From Phaseolus vulgaris (lineage: Eukaryota; Streptophyta; Magnoliopsida; Fabales; Fabaceae): 64,000 nucleotides of DNA. Below the pieces are notes generated by a model. That model was not told where the DNA came from. It was given only the letters and a program-made list of their open reading frames with translations, and ran no database searches. The stretch is from NCBI RefSeq assembly GCF_000499845.2, contig NC_023758.2:14912427-14976426 (forward strand), in the 5' to 3' direction. The first letter of the stretch is position 1, and each line of letters opens with the position of its first letter. Positions 11,962 to 23,420 of this stretch are shown piece after piece. The translations under genes and the position numbers were made by a program.

Positions 11962-13378
11962 TGAAGATGGATGAAGCTTCTTCTCTACCTAGTCTTAGTG
12001 TGTGTTTGATGTAGAAAATAGCTAGTTTTCTTTGAAGATTGTAATGTGTTTTAGATGATCTTGTTTTTTAGGCTAGTGTGTGTTTTAGGTTGACTTTTGC
12101 TACATGACCTATCCTAGATGCCTAATCAAGGTAGTAAGATCAAGCACATAAAGTGATCAACTAATTTTCAAAAAGTTTTTTAGAGTTTTCTAAAAAATCA
12201 GGATACTACTCTAAAATAAATCTGTTTCTCTGTAAAAGAATAGGTTTAATTTTGTTATGCTGAAAGGCTTTTCAAAAGTTGGTTAGGGCACCAAAAATGC
12301 AGTTCAGTTAGTTTTTTCAGTTAAGTTGAGCTGACAGTTTTCCTGAAAAACAATCTATTTGTTTTTAAATCAACCTGTTGTTTTTATAACAACTTTTTAA
12401 CTGTTTTTTGAAAAGCTGTTAGAAACTGTTTTCTATAAATTGAAAGGTCTTTCTCACATGAAATGTTGTTGAGCAATCACGATTTTAACAGAGTTTAAAC
12501 ATTTTCTGTGTGAGAAGAAGGATTGAAAAGAGTTTTTGAAAGGTTTTCCAAAATGATCTTCAAATGTGCTTGTTTTAGGAGAACCTTGATCTTGGTGAAG
12601 GTGCTGACACTGTTTTTGCTGCAATAAGGACAACTGGTTTATGTTCTTGCATCTTCCTTTCAGGTGTTATCTTTCCTTTACTCTTTCTTGTAAATGGTGT
12701 AAGTGTTAGTCACTCTTGATAGGGTTTCTTGTTGTATGGTTCTTGTAGGGTTCAAGAACTGCTGAGTATTGTAATTGATTGCAATTGTTTTTAGTGGATT
12801 CCACCTTGGAGTAAGGTGAAACTGGATGTAGCTCATTATGGGTGAACTAGTACAAAGTGTGTCTGTATTGATCTTCTCATCCATGCACTCGTTTCTGGTT
12901 TTTGGTTAATCTGTCAAGAACATAATCTGTTCATTTGAAATTAAACCTGTTAATTCTGGGCTTAATAAAAACTGTTCTTCTTGATCTGGAAAAAGTTCTC
13001 TAATCATAAATAAAGCATTTGAATGTAAGTTTGTAATTGGCTTAAGGACGAACAATTTTCTTCATTAAATCTTTAATAAAGATTCATTCTCTTTGAAGCT
13101 TTGTGTTTAATAAAATTGATTGTTCTTTTGGTATATTCTGTGTTCTTCAAGTTGTTAAAAGTTAACCAATCTGATTTTGTTAGATTTCTTTGTTTGATCT
13201 CAATCCTAAACTGAATAAGTTCTGATTGTGTTAAAGTGTTTTGAAGAATCAATCTTTTCCTTTTAAAACCAATATGTTATTTTTCCTCTGATATACTGTA
13301 AACCAGTTTGTGTTTGCAAAAATTTTATAACTTCAATTCACCCCTCCCCTCTTGAACTTAGATACTAATAGACCCAAC
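11962..13378. mobile_element. Unclassified 1.4-kb insertion in the PMD relic
   Basis: The insert is flanked by perfect 9-bp direct repeats ATACTCTGT (11953-11961 and 13379-13387). Removing it plus one repeat joins the PMD-coding sequence in frame (FGFRQS then IPSDPFNL), so it is a real insertion. It has no long open frame, no evident terminal inverted repeat and no poly(A) tail. The plus strand starts TGAAGATGG and ends near CACCCCTCCCCTCTTG. T-rich leader-like sequence resembles large copia LTRs, but a 9-bp duplication does not suit an LTR element. It could be a solo LTR with an atypical duplication, a non-autonomous Mutator-type insert, or a 5'-truncated LINE. Confidence 0.75.
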
Positions 13379-14248
13379 ATACTCTGTCGAAATCCAAATT
13401 GACGCATAACCCTATCAACCTGATGAAATTCAACCGTTGCGAAACATATGAGAGGAACTACCGCTCGTGCAATTGGGGAAACCTCAATAGTGATCAAGCG
13501 CCTAACATAATCCACTCGATATGGAGTCCAAAGAAACTATAAATAAAACATCAGTAATATGAAATTTTCAGTTAAAATGATATGTTAGTTTATATATCAG
13601 TTACAACCTCTTTAGCTTTAATGCCATCAAACATTACTCGTATTTGAGGAACAGTGGTTCCTCTTGTGTGCGTCTTATGCATCCTCCGAGTCCACCTAAT
13701 ATAAGCAAAGGAATATTAAGAACTTTGTTTTCTTATCTCGAAAATTAATAAAAAAATAGCATATCTTTTCCCGAGTGGGAAACGAACCCCTTGTTGAACT
13801 TCTTCATCGGTCAATGGTTGAACTTGTGGAGAAATGCATGTTAGGCGTTCCCATGCCCAACACTGTAAAAGCAGCGTGCAACCTCCAATATTATCTTGAT
13901 TAAAGTCTATTTCGTGATCGAGCGCACGATACAAAGAAGCCAATACAGCTGACCCCCAACTATAATTCCTAACGTTGTTCAAGTTAGCCAACAATAATAG
14001 ATACATTAAATGTACCTTACTACCTGAAGAATCAGGCATCAATAAGCTCCCAAGTGTTAATATGTGGGTTCGAGCATGTTGATCAATAACATCATCGGTT
14101 GCATGATGTGACAGTTCCCAAAAAGTGTTGTTAAGCCAAGACAAATTAATTGCATTTCCTTTCCCCGATGTAGCGGGTGGTAAAAATATGAGGAACTGCT
14201 CACACAAAGATACTAAATCACCAGTAGTAATCCCGGTGACAACCTCTC

Positions 14249-15273
14249 TGATGGAGATCAAGCTCAAGAGGACATGGAGGCCAATCAACAAGATCAAGAA
14301 GAGGCACAAATGGAGGACGCCCATGGAGGTCAAAGCCCACCTCAAAGGATTACAAGAAGCATGTTCAAAGCTTTAGGAGCTAGGGGACATTTATTTTCTC
14401 TTTTTGTAATTTCTTTAGTTGAAGGTGCTTAGAGGGAAACATTAGAAACCTCTTTTGTTTTAGCATCTTTTAGGCTTTAGTTAGGAGCTTTAGGAGGGGG
14501 GGTGTATTAGTAGATAGGTGTAGGAGTAGAATAGGAGGTGCCAAAGTGAAGGAAAGAGTCACACCTTCCTCATGCATGGATTAGGCGCCGGTTTTGAATA
14601 GTTTTAGGAGGGAATTTTGAATTCTCTTAGCTTTGTTTTTCAGCACCTTAGGCTATAAATAGAGGTGCTCTCCTTGTATTTTTCAGATTGGAATTAATCT
14701 AAGAAAACTCTACTCAAATTTTGAGTGAACATTGGAGAGCTTTTGAGCCTTCTTCTCTAGTCTTATCTTGATGGATCCATGGAGTCCTCAAGTGGCGGCA
14801 ACACTCTCATCTAGGAGCATTCCACACTTCTAGTGGCGAGATCATCCATCATCCTTCCATCTTCATGAGCAATTCTTCTCTCCTTCCTTTTTCCTCTTTC
14901 AATTGTTTTGTTAGCTTGTGTTCTTGAGTTTTGGTTTGGTGTTCTTGCTGTTTTTTTAAAGAGTTTTTGGTTCGGCAGTTTTATAATTCTGTCCTTTCAT
15001 CTTGTTCCTTTGTTTTTCTAGCTCATTTGTTCGGTTCAATTCATTCCTTAAGTAATATGTTCGGTGCAATTGCATTTTCTTTCACTTTAATCGGTTCAAT
15101 TTGACTATAATTGGAGCATCCTAATGAGTTTGGGATTTGGTACTAGTTTTTGGTGAGTTCTTGTCTTAGAACAATGATCCAACTCTAAGAAAAGTGCCTC
15201 TATAATGTCCAACTCAAGGTGATTCCTAAGAAGGTCAAGAACCTTTCTCTATGTGGCTATTGGAATCACATCA
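14249..15273 (+). repeat. Gypsy 5' LTR
   Basis: LTR of about 1025 bp, beginning TGATGG and ending ATCA, with TATA box CTATAAATAG near 14653. Because the 3' copy encodes the pol C-terminus, this copy also carries a displaced, untranslated version of that coding tail at its left end (14249-14431). It lacks 6 bp present in the 3' LTR. Confidence 0.93.
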
Positions 15274-15275
15274 TG

Positions 15276-15288
15276 TGGTATCAGAGCC
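15276..15288 (+). promoter_or_regulatory. Gypsy primer-binding site (initiator Met tRNA)
   Basis: TGGTATCAGAGCC lies two bases after the 5' LTR. It is complementary to the 3' end of plant initiator Met tRNA and primes minus-strand DNA synthesis. Confidence 0.93.
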
Positions 15289-16597
15289 TTAGGTTCTTCT
15301 TGTTTAATTGTTGAGTTGTGTGCACTTTATTTTCAAGAGCTCTTTAATTTTCTTGCAATTTAAGTTTCTGTTTTAGATTTTTACTTGAGTATTCTTGCTG
15401 TTTTTCTTTTACACCAAGTGCTTGTGAAAAGGTTTATGGCACTCATTCTTCTTATGAGTATGGTTGCTCTTTTGGAATGGCATTATCCTTCCTAGAGTTT
15501 ACCTTAAGCTTCCTTTCACTTGTTGTTAAAATTTGTGATGTGTCTTTTAATTTTGTAATCATGTCAAGTTTTGTCTTAGTCATGTTATTCCATAATTGTC
15601 ATTACTTCTAGTAGTACTTTTATTGCTTTGATTGTTTCTTGCTTTGGTGTCATATAATTTTCTGAATTGATATTGATCCTTTGTGTATTTTTCTTTTTAG
15701 AATTGAGTTCATACTTGTATTCTAGACCTATACAAGTTCCAATACATCATTTTCCATTATGTCTTTGCTAGTTCATAATTCTGTTTTTTATTCCTATTAG
15801 GATTCCTCTGTTTCTGAAAAAAAGTGCTTACTGTTTTTCCTTATTTCAATTGATTTACTCACTGGAAAATTCTGAAATTCTGGATTTGTGATATTCAAAG
15901 TGTTAGAAAAAAGTAGAAAAAAGAATCATTCAAAAATTCAAAGTACACAAAAAATGATAAATAAAATAAAAAAGTGTAAATTCTGCCAAAAAGAATACGG
16001 TAATCTGGCAGCGATTTTAAAAAATTTATCTCAATTAATTGGCTTACTGTTTTTAATTGATTCCAGTGCCATTATTGAGTTAACATCTTGAAGTTTCTGT
16101 GGTTTAAACTTCATAATCCAGTTCGCTCTACATCATTCCAGTTAAATCAGTGAATATCAAGCACAGTTTGCATTAAATTTTTTTTTTCCAGTAGCTAAAT
16201 TTTTTGTTTTCTTCATCTACTCTAGTGCTTTTCCTTAAGTATTCTTTTGTGTGCCTACTTTTCTCATTGAGTTCTTTATTTTCTTGATTGTCTTTCATTC
16301 TTACTCTTTGAGTTTGTCTTACACATAGTTTTCCTTTTGCAATTACCTTTCCTTGCTTATACCTTTTCTTGTTTGTCTTTATTGTTTCATTGGTTTTGTG
16401 GTGGTTGCTTTTGAGATTGGTGTGCTTGCTTTGACATCTTTCATTTGAGGATTCCAAGGCCTCAAGATCAGATTGGTGCAAGAACATTATTTCTTTGAGA
16501 GTGACTTCTTTTTCTACCTCTTTTCACTTCGGCATTCTTGCTGGCCAAGCTCACTGTTTTTGCTAATTTTTAACTTGTTTGCTGTTTTTAATTACAC
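15289..16597 (+). other. Gypsy untranslated leader
   Basis: This is 1.3 kb of T-rich, stop-filled sequence between the primer site and the gag start. A frame at 15888-16091 is Lys-rich with no domain and is probably not coding. Long leaders are usual in plant gypsy elements and would carry packaging signals. Confidence 0.7.
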
Positions 16598-17902
16598 ATG
16601 GCTGGATTTTCAAGTGATGCATCCTACAAGCAGAATTCTCCTTCCAAAGCTTCAATCCTTGGTGAATTACATGAAGCTCAAAGAACAATTAGACGGTTGG
16701 AGGAGAAATTGCAAAAGTTGGAGGTGCAACAAACTAGACCATCTCCTTCCATCCATGATGAACATATTGCACATAGACCTTCAACAAGAGCATCTTCAAA
16801 TGATTTTGGCCGTGAAGATGAGCATAGGAGAAGGAGAACTCCACCTCAAGTCCATGGACAAAGACATCATCATCAAGGAGAAAGAACTCACTACGGCAAT
16901 GGCTTCTATCATGATGCAAAGTCTAAGCTTCCTTCGGTCAAGCTACCTTGTTTTAATGGTTCTAGTGATCCAAATGTATATTTAGATTGGGAGGCTAAGT
17001 GTGAACAAATTTTTGAGATCCATGAGATCCAAGATGAGCATAAGCTTAAGCTAGCCACCCTAGAGTTTAGTGATTATGCCATGAAATGGTGGCATGGAAT
17101 TGTAAAGGACATTATCTATCACAAGGGTCCTCCCGTGGACTCTTGGAACTCTTTGAAGGATCATATGCGCGCTAGGTTTGTGCCCCCACATTTTAGGAAA
17201 GACCTCATGTTGAGACTCCATCGGTTTCAACAAGGCACGCTAAATGTGGATGAATATTATAAGGAGCTTGAGACGCTTGTGCTTAAAATTGAATTAGAAG
17301 AAAGTGAAGAAGCCATGGTTGCTAGGTTTGTGAGTGATCTTAGGAAGGATATTCAAGACATTGTTGAGTTACAAGAGTATTCATCATTGGGCTCTTTAGT
17401 TCATCTTGCAATGAAGGTGGAAGCCCAACTTGCTAAGAAAAACTCTTTTAAAAATGCTTCCAATGATGGATACTACTCCAAGTCTTGGAGAAACAAAACT
17501 TCTTTTTCTAAACATCCTTCCAAAGATTCTTCTTTCAAACCCAAGGAATCTAAGCCATCTACTTCTAGGCCTAAATCTCCCACTAGAACGTCTAATACTA
17601 AATGCTTTAAATGTATGGGTTATGGTCATATTGCTGCAAATTGTCCTTCCAAACGAAGTATGTACATGCATGAGGGCATTGTAGTTAGTGAGCATGATTC
17701 GGATTCTCCTAAGCATTCATTGCATTCTCATGCATCTAGTGAGGAAGAGAGCGAATGTCCACTTGAAGGGGACTTGTTAGTTGTGAGAAGACTTCTTGGA
17801 CAAGTTTCACAACCTTTTGATGAAAGTCTAAGGGAAAATATTTTCCATACAAGATGTCTTATTCAAAACAACATTTGTTCCTTGATAGTGGATGGGGGGT
17901 AG
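16598..17902 (+). CDS. Gypsy Gag, ending prematurely at a frameshift
   Basis: The frame has 434 residues. An N-terminal coiled-coil region (about 20-50, LHEAQRTIRRLEEKLQKLE) is followed by a retrotransposon gag core at about 125-285 (YLDWEAKCEQIF, FSDYAMKWWH, EYYKELETL) and a CCHC zinc knuckle near residue 335 (CFKCMGYGHIAANC). Gag packages element RNA into cytoplasmic particles. In this family gag and pol are one frame. Here a run of six G at 17894-17899 is one base longer than the pol frame needs, producing TAG at 17900-17902 at the start of the protease active site (VDGG). The downstream frame continues immediately in pol. I chose the start because it is the first ATG after the leader with gag-like content. 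Confidence 0.88.
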   Translation: MAGFSSDASYKQNSPSKASILGELHEAQRTIRRLEEKLQKLEVQQTRPSPSIHDEHIAHRPSTRASSNDFGREDEHRRRRTPPQVHGQRHHHQGERTHYGNGFYHDAKSKLPSVKLPCFNGSSDPNVYLDWEAKCEQIFEIHEIQDEHKLKLATLEFSDYAMKWWHGIVKDIIYHKGPPVDSWNSLKDHMRARFVPPHFRKDLMLRLHRFQQGTLNVDEYYKELETLVLKIELEESEEAMVARFVSDLRKDIQDIVELQEYSSLGSLVHLAMKVEAQLAKKNSFKNASNDGYYSKSWRNKTSFSKHPSKDSSFKPKESKPSTSRPKSPTRTSNTKCFKCMGYGHIAANCPSKRSMYMHEGIVVSEHDSDSPKHSLHSHASSEEESECPLEGDLLVVRRLLGQVSQPFDESLRENIFHTRCLIQNNICSLIVDGG

Positions 17903-20900
17903 TTGTGCAAATGTGGCTAGTACAAGAGTGGTAGACAAGCTTGGATTGCCTACTATCTCTCATACAAAGCCCTACAAATTACAATGGCTTAGTGAGGTAG
18001 GAGAAATAATTGTTAATAAACAAGTCCTCATCCATTTCTCCATTGGAAAATACAAAGATGAGGTATTATGTGATGTTGTGCCCATGGAAGCCACTCATGT
18101 TCTTTTGGGAAGGCCTTGGCAATTTGATAGAAAAGTTTTACATGATGGCTTTACCAACAAACTATCTTTTGAATTCCATGGTCACAAGGTTACTTTAAAA
18201 TCTCTCTCTCCAAGAGAAGTCCATGAGGACCAAGTTATCATGAAGAAAAATAGGGAGAGTGAAAAAGATAAAAAAGATAAGAGTTCTAAGCCTACACTCC
18301 TTGTGTCTAGGCGTGACATTGAAAGGGAAATAGTGGCTCATCATCCTCTTTTTTTAGCCATCCCTAGAACTCTTAGAGTAGAATCACTTGTTGATAGTCC
18401 TCATTGCTTGGAAAATTTGGTAGAAGAGTTCCAAGATGTGTTTCAAGATCCTCCAAATGGACTTCCACCTTTGAGAGGGATTGAGCACCAAATTGATTTG
18501 ATACCGGGCTCTTCTTTACCAAATCGTCCAGCATATAGGACCAATCCAAGTGAAACCAAGGAAATTCGCCAACAAGTTGAGGCTTTGATTGAGAAAGGGT
18601 GGGTGCAAGATAGCATGAGTCCTTGTGCTATGCCTATTATCTTAGTGCCAAAAAAGGATGGCACATGGCGAATGTGTTTGGATTGTAGGGCCATAAATAA
18701 CATAACCATTAAGTATAGGCATCCCATACCTAGACTAGATGATTTGTTGGATGAATTACATGGTTCTAAAATCTTTTCAAAGATTGATCTTAAAAGCGGC
18801 TACAATTAAATCCGTATCAAACCGGGTGATGAATGGAAGACGGCTTTTAAGACCAACTTTGGTTTATATGAGTGGTTAGTTATGCCTTTTGGTTTAACTA
18901 ATGCACCAAGTACCTTCATGCGCCTCATGCATCATGTTCTTAGACCTTTCATTGGTAAGTTTGTTGTGGTTTACTTTGATGACATTCTCATTTATAGCTT
19001 ATCTTTGAATGACCATAGGTTGCATGTTAGGCAAGTTTTAGAAACCCTTAGGAAGGAACATTTGTATGCTAACCTTGCTAAATGTATGTTTGCTCTTGAT
19101 CATATAGAATTCCTAGGGTTTGTTGTGAGTTGTAAAGGGGTCCATGTGGAGAAAACAAAGGTGGTGGCCATTCAAAATTGGCCTACACCGAAATCTTTGA
19201 ATGAGGTCTGAAGTTTTCATGGACTTGCTTCTTTCTATAGAAGATTTGTCCCAAACTTTGGAACCATTGCCGCACCACTCAATGACATAGTGAAAAAGGA
19301 TGTGGTCTTTCATTGGGGAGAAGCACAACAAAATGCTTTTGACACTTTGAAAGAAAAATTGACTAATGCTCCCCTCTTGGCCCTTCCTAATTTCACTAAG
19401 ACATTTGAGATTGAGTGTGATGCTTCAAGCATAGGTATTGGGGTTGTTCTCCTTCAAGAGGGCCACCCCATAGCCTATTTTAGTGAGAAATTGAAGGGAA
19501 GTCATCTCAATTATTCCACCTATGATAAGGAATTATATGCACTTGTTAGGGCTTTGTTTACTTGGCAACACTATCTTTTTCCCAAAGAGTTTGTGATACA
19601 TAGTGATCATGAATCTCTTAAATATTTGAAAAGCCAAAACAAACTTAACAAGAGGCATGCTAATTGGGTGGAATTCATTGAGCAATTTCCTTATGTGATC
19701 AAACACAAGCAAGGCAAAATAAATATTGTGGCGGATGCTCTTTCTAGAAGATACACCTTGCTAAATCTTTTAACCTCTCAATATCTTGGTTTTGATCACA
19801 TTAAGGAACTTTATCATGATGACCTTGATTTTTCTCCCATCTATCAAGAGTGTCTTAAGGGAGGACACAAAGATTTTTTTTATACAAGATGGCTTTCTTT
19901 TTAAAGGAAAACGTCTTTGTGTTCCTCAATGCTCTATTAGATTATCTCTTGTTAGAGAAGCTCATGAGGGGGGTTTAATGGGACATTTTGGGATTGCTAA
20001 AACTTTGGATGTGTTGCATGAACATTTCTTTTGGCCTCATATGCATAAACATGTTCATAGTTTGTGTGATAAATGCATAGCATGCCGCAAAGCTAAGTCT
20101 AAGATGCATCCCCATGGTCTATATACTCCTCTTCCTATCCCTTCAATGCCTTGGGTAGATATATCTATGGATTTCATCTTAGGCTTACCCAAGACATCAA
20201 AGGGAAAGGACTCCATTTTTGTGGTAGTGGATCGTTTTTCCAAAATGGCTCACTTTATTTCTTGCCACAAAGTGGATGATGCATGCCACATTGCAAACCT
20301 CTTCTTCCAAGAAGTGGTTCGCTTGCATGGGATTCCTAGGTCTATAGTGTCCGATAGAGATCCTAAGTTCTTGAGTCACTTTTGGAAGACCTTGTGGGGC
20401 AAGCTTGGAACTAAGCTTTTATTTTCTACCACTTGCCACCCACAAACTGATGGTCAAACCGAGGTGGTGAATAAAACTTTGGGACAACTATTGAGATGTT
20501 TTATTTCGGGGAATCTTAGAGTGTGGGAGAATTTACTACCCCATGTTGAGTTTGCATATAATCGAGTAGTAAATTCTACCACCTCACATTCTCCTTTTGA
20601 GGTGGTTTATGGGTTTAATCCCCTAACACCTCTTGATCTTCTTCCTATTCCCCTTCTTGGAGATGTCTTGTGCAAAGATGGGGATGAAAAGGCTTCTTTT
20701 GTGAAAACTTTGCATAAAGACATCAAGAAGAGAATTGAGAAGAAGGTTGGCAAGTATGCTGAACTTGCCAATAAAAGGAGAAAAGCATTGTTGTTTAATG
20801 AGGGCGATTGGGTTTGGCTTCACTTGAGGAAGGATCGTTTTCCTACTCAAAGGAAGTCCAAACTAATGCCTCGAGGGGATGGACCTTTCCAAATCCTCAA

Positions 20901-21228
20901 GAGGATTAATGACAATGCTTATGAGTTAGATATGCCTGATACATTCTTAGGTAGTCATACTTTTAATGTCAGCGATCTAACTCCTTTTTCTGTAGGTCTC
21001 CAGAATTCGTGGTCGAATTCTCTCCAACTCGGGGAGTATGATGGAAATCAAGCTCAAGAGGACATGGAGGCCAATCAACAAGATCAAGAAGAGGTAGAGG
21101 CACAAATGGAGGACGCCCATGGAGGTCAAAGCCCACCTCAAAGGATTACAAGAAGCATGTTCAAAGCTTTGGGAGCTAGGGGACATTTATTTTCTCTTTT
21201 TGTAATTTCTTTAGTTGAAGGTGCTTAG
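17892..21228 (+). pseudogene. Gypsy Pol: protease, RT, RNase H, integrase, with C-terminus inside the 3' LTR
   Basis: The reading continues from gag with protease-like sequence (GGSCANVAS, HVLLGRPWQFD), RT (VPKKDGTWRMCLDCRAIN, MPFGLTNAPSTFMRL, YFDD at about 18972), RNase H ([10 protein letters not shown]), the integrase HHCC finger ([22 protein letters not shown]) and the DDE core ([28 protein letters not shown]). It then ends in [13 protein letters not shown], within the LTR that begins at 21039. Breaks: TAA at 18807-18809 and TGA at 19209-19211, both readable as C-to-T changes of Gln and Arg codons, and a run of eight T at 19874-19881 that shifts frame between RNase H and integrase. The LTR-encoded last 63 residues are acidic/Gln-rich then basic. 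No chromodomain is visible. It cannot make a full Pol protein. Confidence 0.92.
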
Positions 21229-22068
21229 AGGGAAACATTAGAAACCTCTTTTGTTTTAGCATCTTTTAGGCTTTAGTTAGGAGCTTTAGGAGGGGGGGTG
21301 TATTAGTAGATAGGTGTAGGAGTAGAATAGGAGGTGCCAAAGTGAAGGAAAGAGTCACACCTTCCTCATGCATGGATTAGGCGCCGGTTTTGAATAGTTT
21401 TAGGAGGGAATTTTGAATTCTCTTAGCTTTCTTTTTTCAGCACCTTAGGCTATAAATAGAGGTGCTCTCCTTGTATTTTTCAGATTGGAATTAATCTAAG
21501 AAAACTCTACTCAAATTTTGAGTGAACATTTGAGAGCTTTTGAGCCTTCTTCTCTAGTCTTATCTTGATGGATCCATGGAGTCCTCAAGTGGCGCAGCAC
21601 TCTCATCTAGGAGTATTCCACACTTCTAGTGGCGAGATCATCCATCATCCTTCCATCTTCATGAGCAATTCTTCTCTCCTTCCTTTCTCCTCTTTCAATT
21701 GTTTTGTTAGCTTGTGTTCTTGAGTTTTGGTTTGGTGTTCTTGCTGTTTTTTTTAGAGTTTTTGGTTCGGCAGTTTTATAATTTTGTCCTTTCATCTTGT
21801 TCCTTTGTTTTTCTAGCTCATTTGTTCGGTTCAATTCATTCCTTAAGTAATATGTTCGGTGCAATTGCATTTTCTTTCACTTTAATCGGTTCAATTTGAC
21901 TATAATTGGAGCATCCTAATGAGTTTGGGATTTGGTACTAGTTTTTGGTGAGTTCTTGTCTTAGAACAATGATCCAACTCTAAGAAAAGTGCCTCTATAA
22001 TGTCCAACTCAAGGTGATTCCTAAGAAGGTCAAGAACCTTTCTCTATGTGGCTATTGGAATCACATCA
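21039..22068 (+). repeat. Gypsy 3' LTR, partly coding
   Basis: LTR of about 1030 bp. Its first 190 bp encode the Pol C-terminus (stop at 21226-21228). TATA box CTATAAATAG lies near 21450. The polypurine tract before it is weak (GGGGAG at about 21031-21036). Confidence 0.93.
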
Positions 22069-22416
22069 CTCTCCATCAATAGGTAAACCCAATATGAGTT
22101 CCACATCTTCCAAAGTAATAGTTGTTTCATGGAGAGGGAAGTGAAAGGTATGAGTCTCTAATCTCCACATTTCCACTAATGCTGTAAGTAGTACGTGGTT
22201 GAAGTCAATGTTCTTAAATTTTAACAAATGTCCAAAACTAGAATGATCAATAAACTGTTTGACTCGTTGGTCAAGTATGTCCTCATGCTTTAGTACCCAG
22301 ATTGCATGTCTTCTGAGTCTCAATAGTCTTTCATTACCTTCCCATACGTCTTTAGTAACATGTTTATCTTGGAGTCGCAATAGGGACATATTCGCAGGAA
22401 GGCGACGAGATGCCAT

Positions 22417-23420
22417 AAATTTCTAATAAGATGTTTCTTGAAAATACAACCATATTTTATAGTACCTTTATACATAGTTCCTATTAAAAAAAAATATTCC
22501 TTTGTGGATCTCAAATATAAATACATTTTAATTAATTTTATTTTATTTAATGAAATTACACTTTAAACTATAATAGACACCATTATTGATAAACACATAT
22601 TTTCTTTAATTAAAAAATAGGTGTTCTTATATATATATTTATAAACATATAAGTTGGTATTTAAATAATCGATATTTAAATAAAAAAGAGGTGTTCTGAT
22701 TGGTGAATCTAGTATACTATCAAGAATATTCTAAACTTTTTAAAATTATATGGAGGAAGAATTTATGAATGTGCTTTATCTATCTACTCTTCTAAACAAT
22801 AAGTTCACACGGGGTTCCATTCATCTTATTTTTATTCAATTTACTTTTATGGATCATTTTTCATTAAACGAAAGGTAAAAAAATATTTAAATTTATTTAA
22901 GTTGTTTACTTCTGCAAATATATTATATTAAATATACAAAAAAATTCAACATACTGATTCCATGAAAGTTAAATATTAAATATTGGTGCTGGTTGATTTT
23001 CACTGAGGATACATAACACTGCACACGTACATAACTACATATCACTTTAATGGGTTATATTTTCAAGATGTACATAATAGTGTCCACTTCAAATTGTGTG
23101 ATAATCTCTTATTCTTTTCCTTGTTCAAAACTGTGACTGTATCTATTCAACAATTTGTAAATCAGTTTCTTTTTTATGCACATACTGGTGAGACTAAAAT
23201 AAAGATTTTGCATACATACTACTTAAATATAAACAAATTTCAAACATATTGATTCCCACCAATGTCCAATAAGAATACATACAGATCCATTCACAGAAAA
23301 TACAAAACGATTTATCAGAGCTAAAATATATTGTATGGTATATCATAATCTTTATTAGCATGTGGCTGCTACTATAATAAATTAAAGTTTTGGACAAAAA
23401 ATACCTTTGAAGATAACTTG
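22417..23420. other. AT-rich spacer upstream of the PMD relic
   Basis: Upstream side of the minus-strand PMD start codon. The sequence is AT-rich with TA-repeat stretches and has no domain-bearing frame. The minus-strand frame at 23194-23907 overlaps an LTR and is not a gene. Confidence 0.5.

Larger units (their letters stand above)
14249..22068 (+). mobile_element. Ty3/gypsy retrotransposon (chromovirus-like, possibly CRM clade), inactivated
   Basis: The element is 7.82 kb with LTRs at 14249-15273 and 21039-22068 and a perfect 5-bp duplication CTCTC (14244-14248, 22069-22073). By eye the LTRs show roughly ten differences over about 1 kb, so insertion was fairly recent. It has a Met-type primer site and one gag-pol gene with domain order gag, protease, RT, RNase H, integrase. 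The pol frame ends inside the 3' LTR. RT and integrase wording ([35 protein letters not shown]) and the absence of a chromodomain suggest the centromere-targeting CRM group, but that is inference. Four lesions break the frame. It sits in the PMD relic. Confidence 0.95.
11442..22416 (-). pseudogene. Plant mobile domain (PMD, MAIN-like) gene relic with two insertions
   Basis: Minus-strand blocks line up as one PMD protein, the domain of Arabidopsis MAIN/MAIL1 and of many transposon-borne copies annotated as serine/threonine phosphatase 7 long form homologues. Blocks in order: 22416-22069 (start MASRRLPAN, RRHAIWVLKH, LILGLPIDGE), 14248-13760 (TGITTGDLVSLCEQ, SWLNNTFWELSHHATDD, YSWGSAVLASLYRALDHEID), 13695-13612 (WTRRMHKTHTRGTTVPQIRV), about 13540-13379 (FLWTPYRVDYVRRL, WRAVVPLICFATVE-type region, MRQFGFRQS), 11961-11709 (PSDPFNLDQLHKEDMRGRAD, AWIAMWNDRHNRLIKGNQF) and 11635-11442 (poly-Pro tract, RRQRRKPPCDTG). 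The gypsy element at 14249-22068 and an unidentified insert at 11962-13378 interrupt it. Stops lie in the fifth block and the donor after block two reads AT instead of GT. It is a dead copy; PMD genes often travel inside transposons. Confidence 0.8.

Noticed and set aside
13716..14376. 209-codon minus frame taken as a separate gene, and its plus-strand shadow
   Set aside because: The first third is antisense LTR sequence; the remainder is the second block of the PMD relic.
15276..15288. Initiator-Met primer sites considered as tRNA genes
   Set aside because: Only the 12-14 bases complementary to the tRNA 3' end are present, directly beside LTRs; no cloverleaf follows.
22320..22526. 68-codon minus frame overlapping the PMD start
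   Set aside because: It is out of frame with the PMD domain and has no similarity; it is a shadow.
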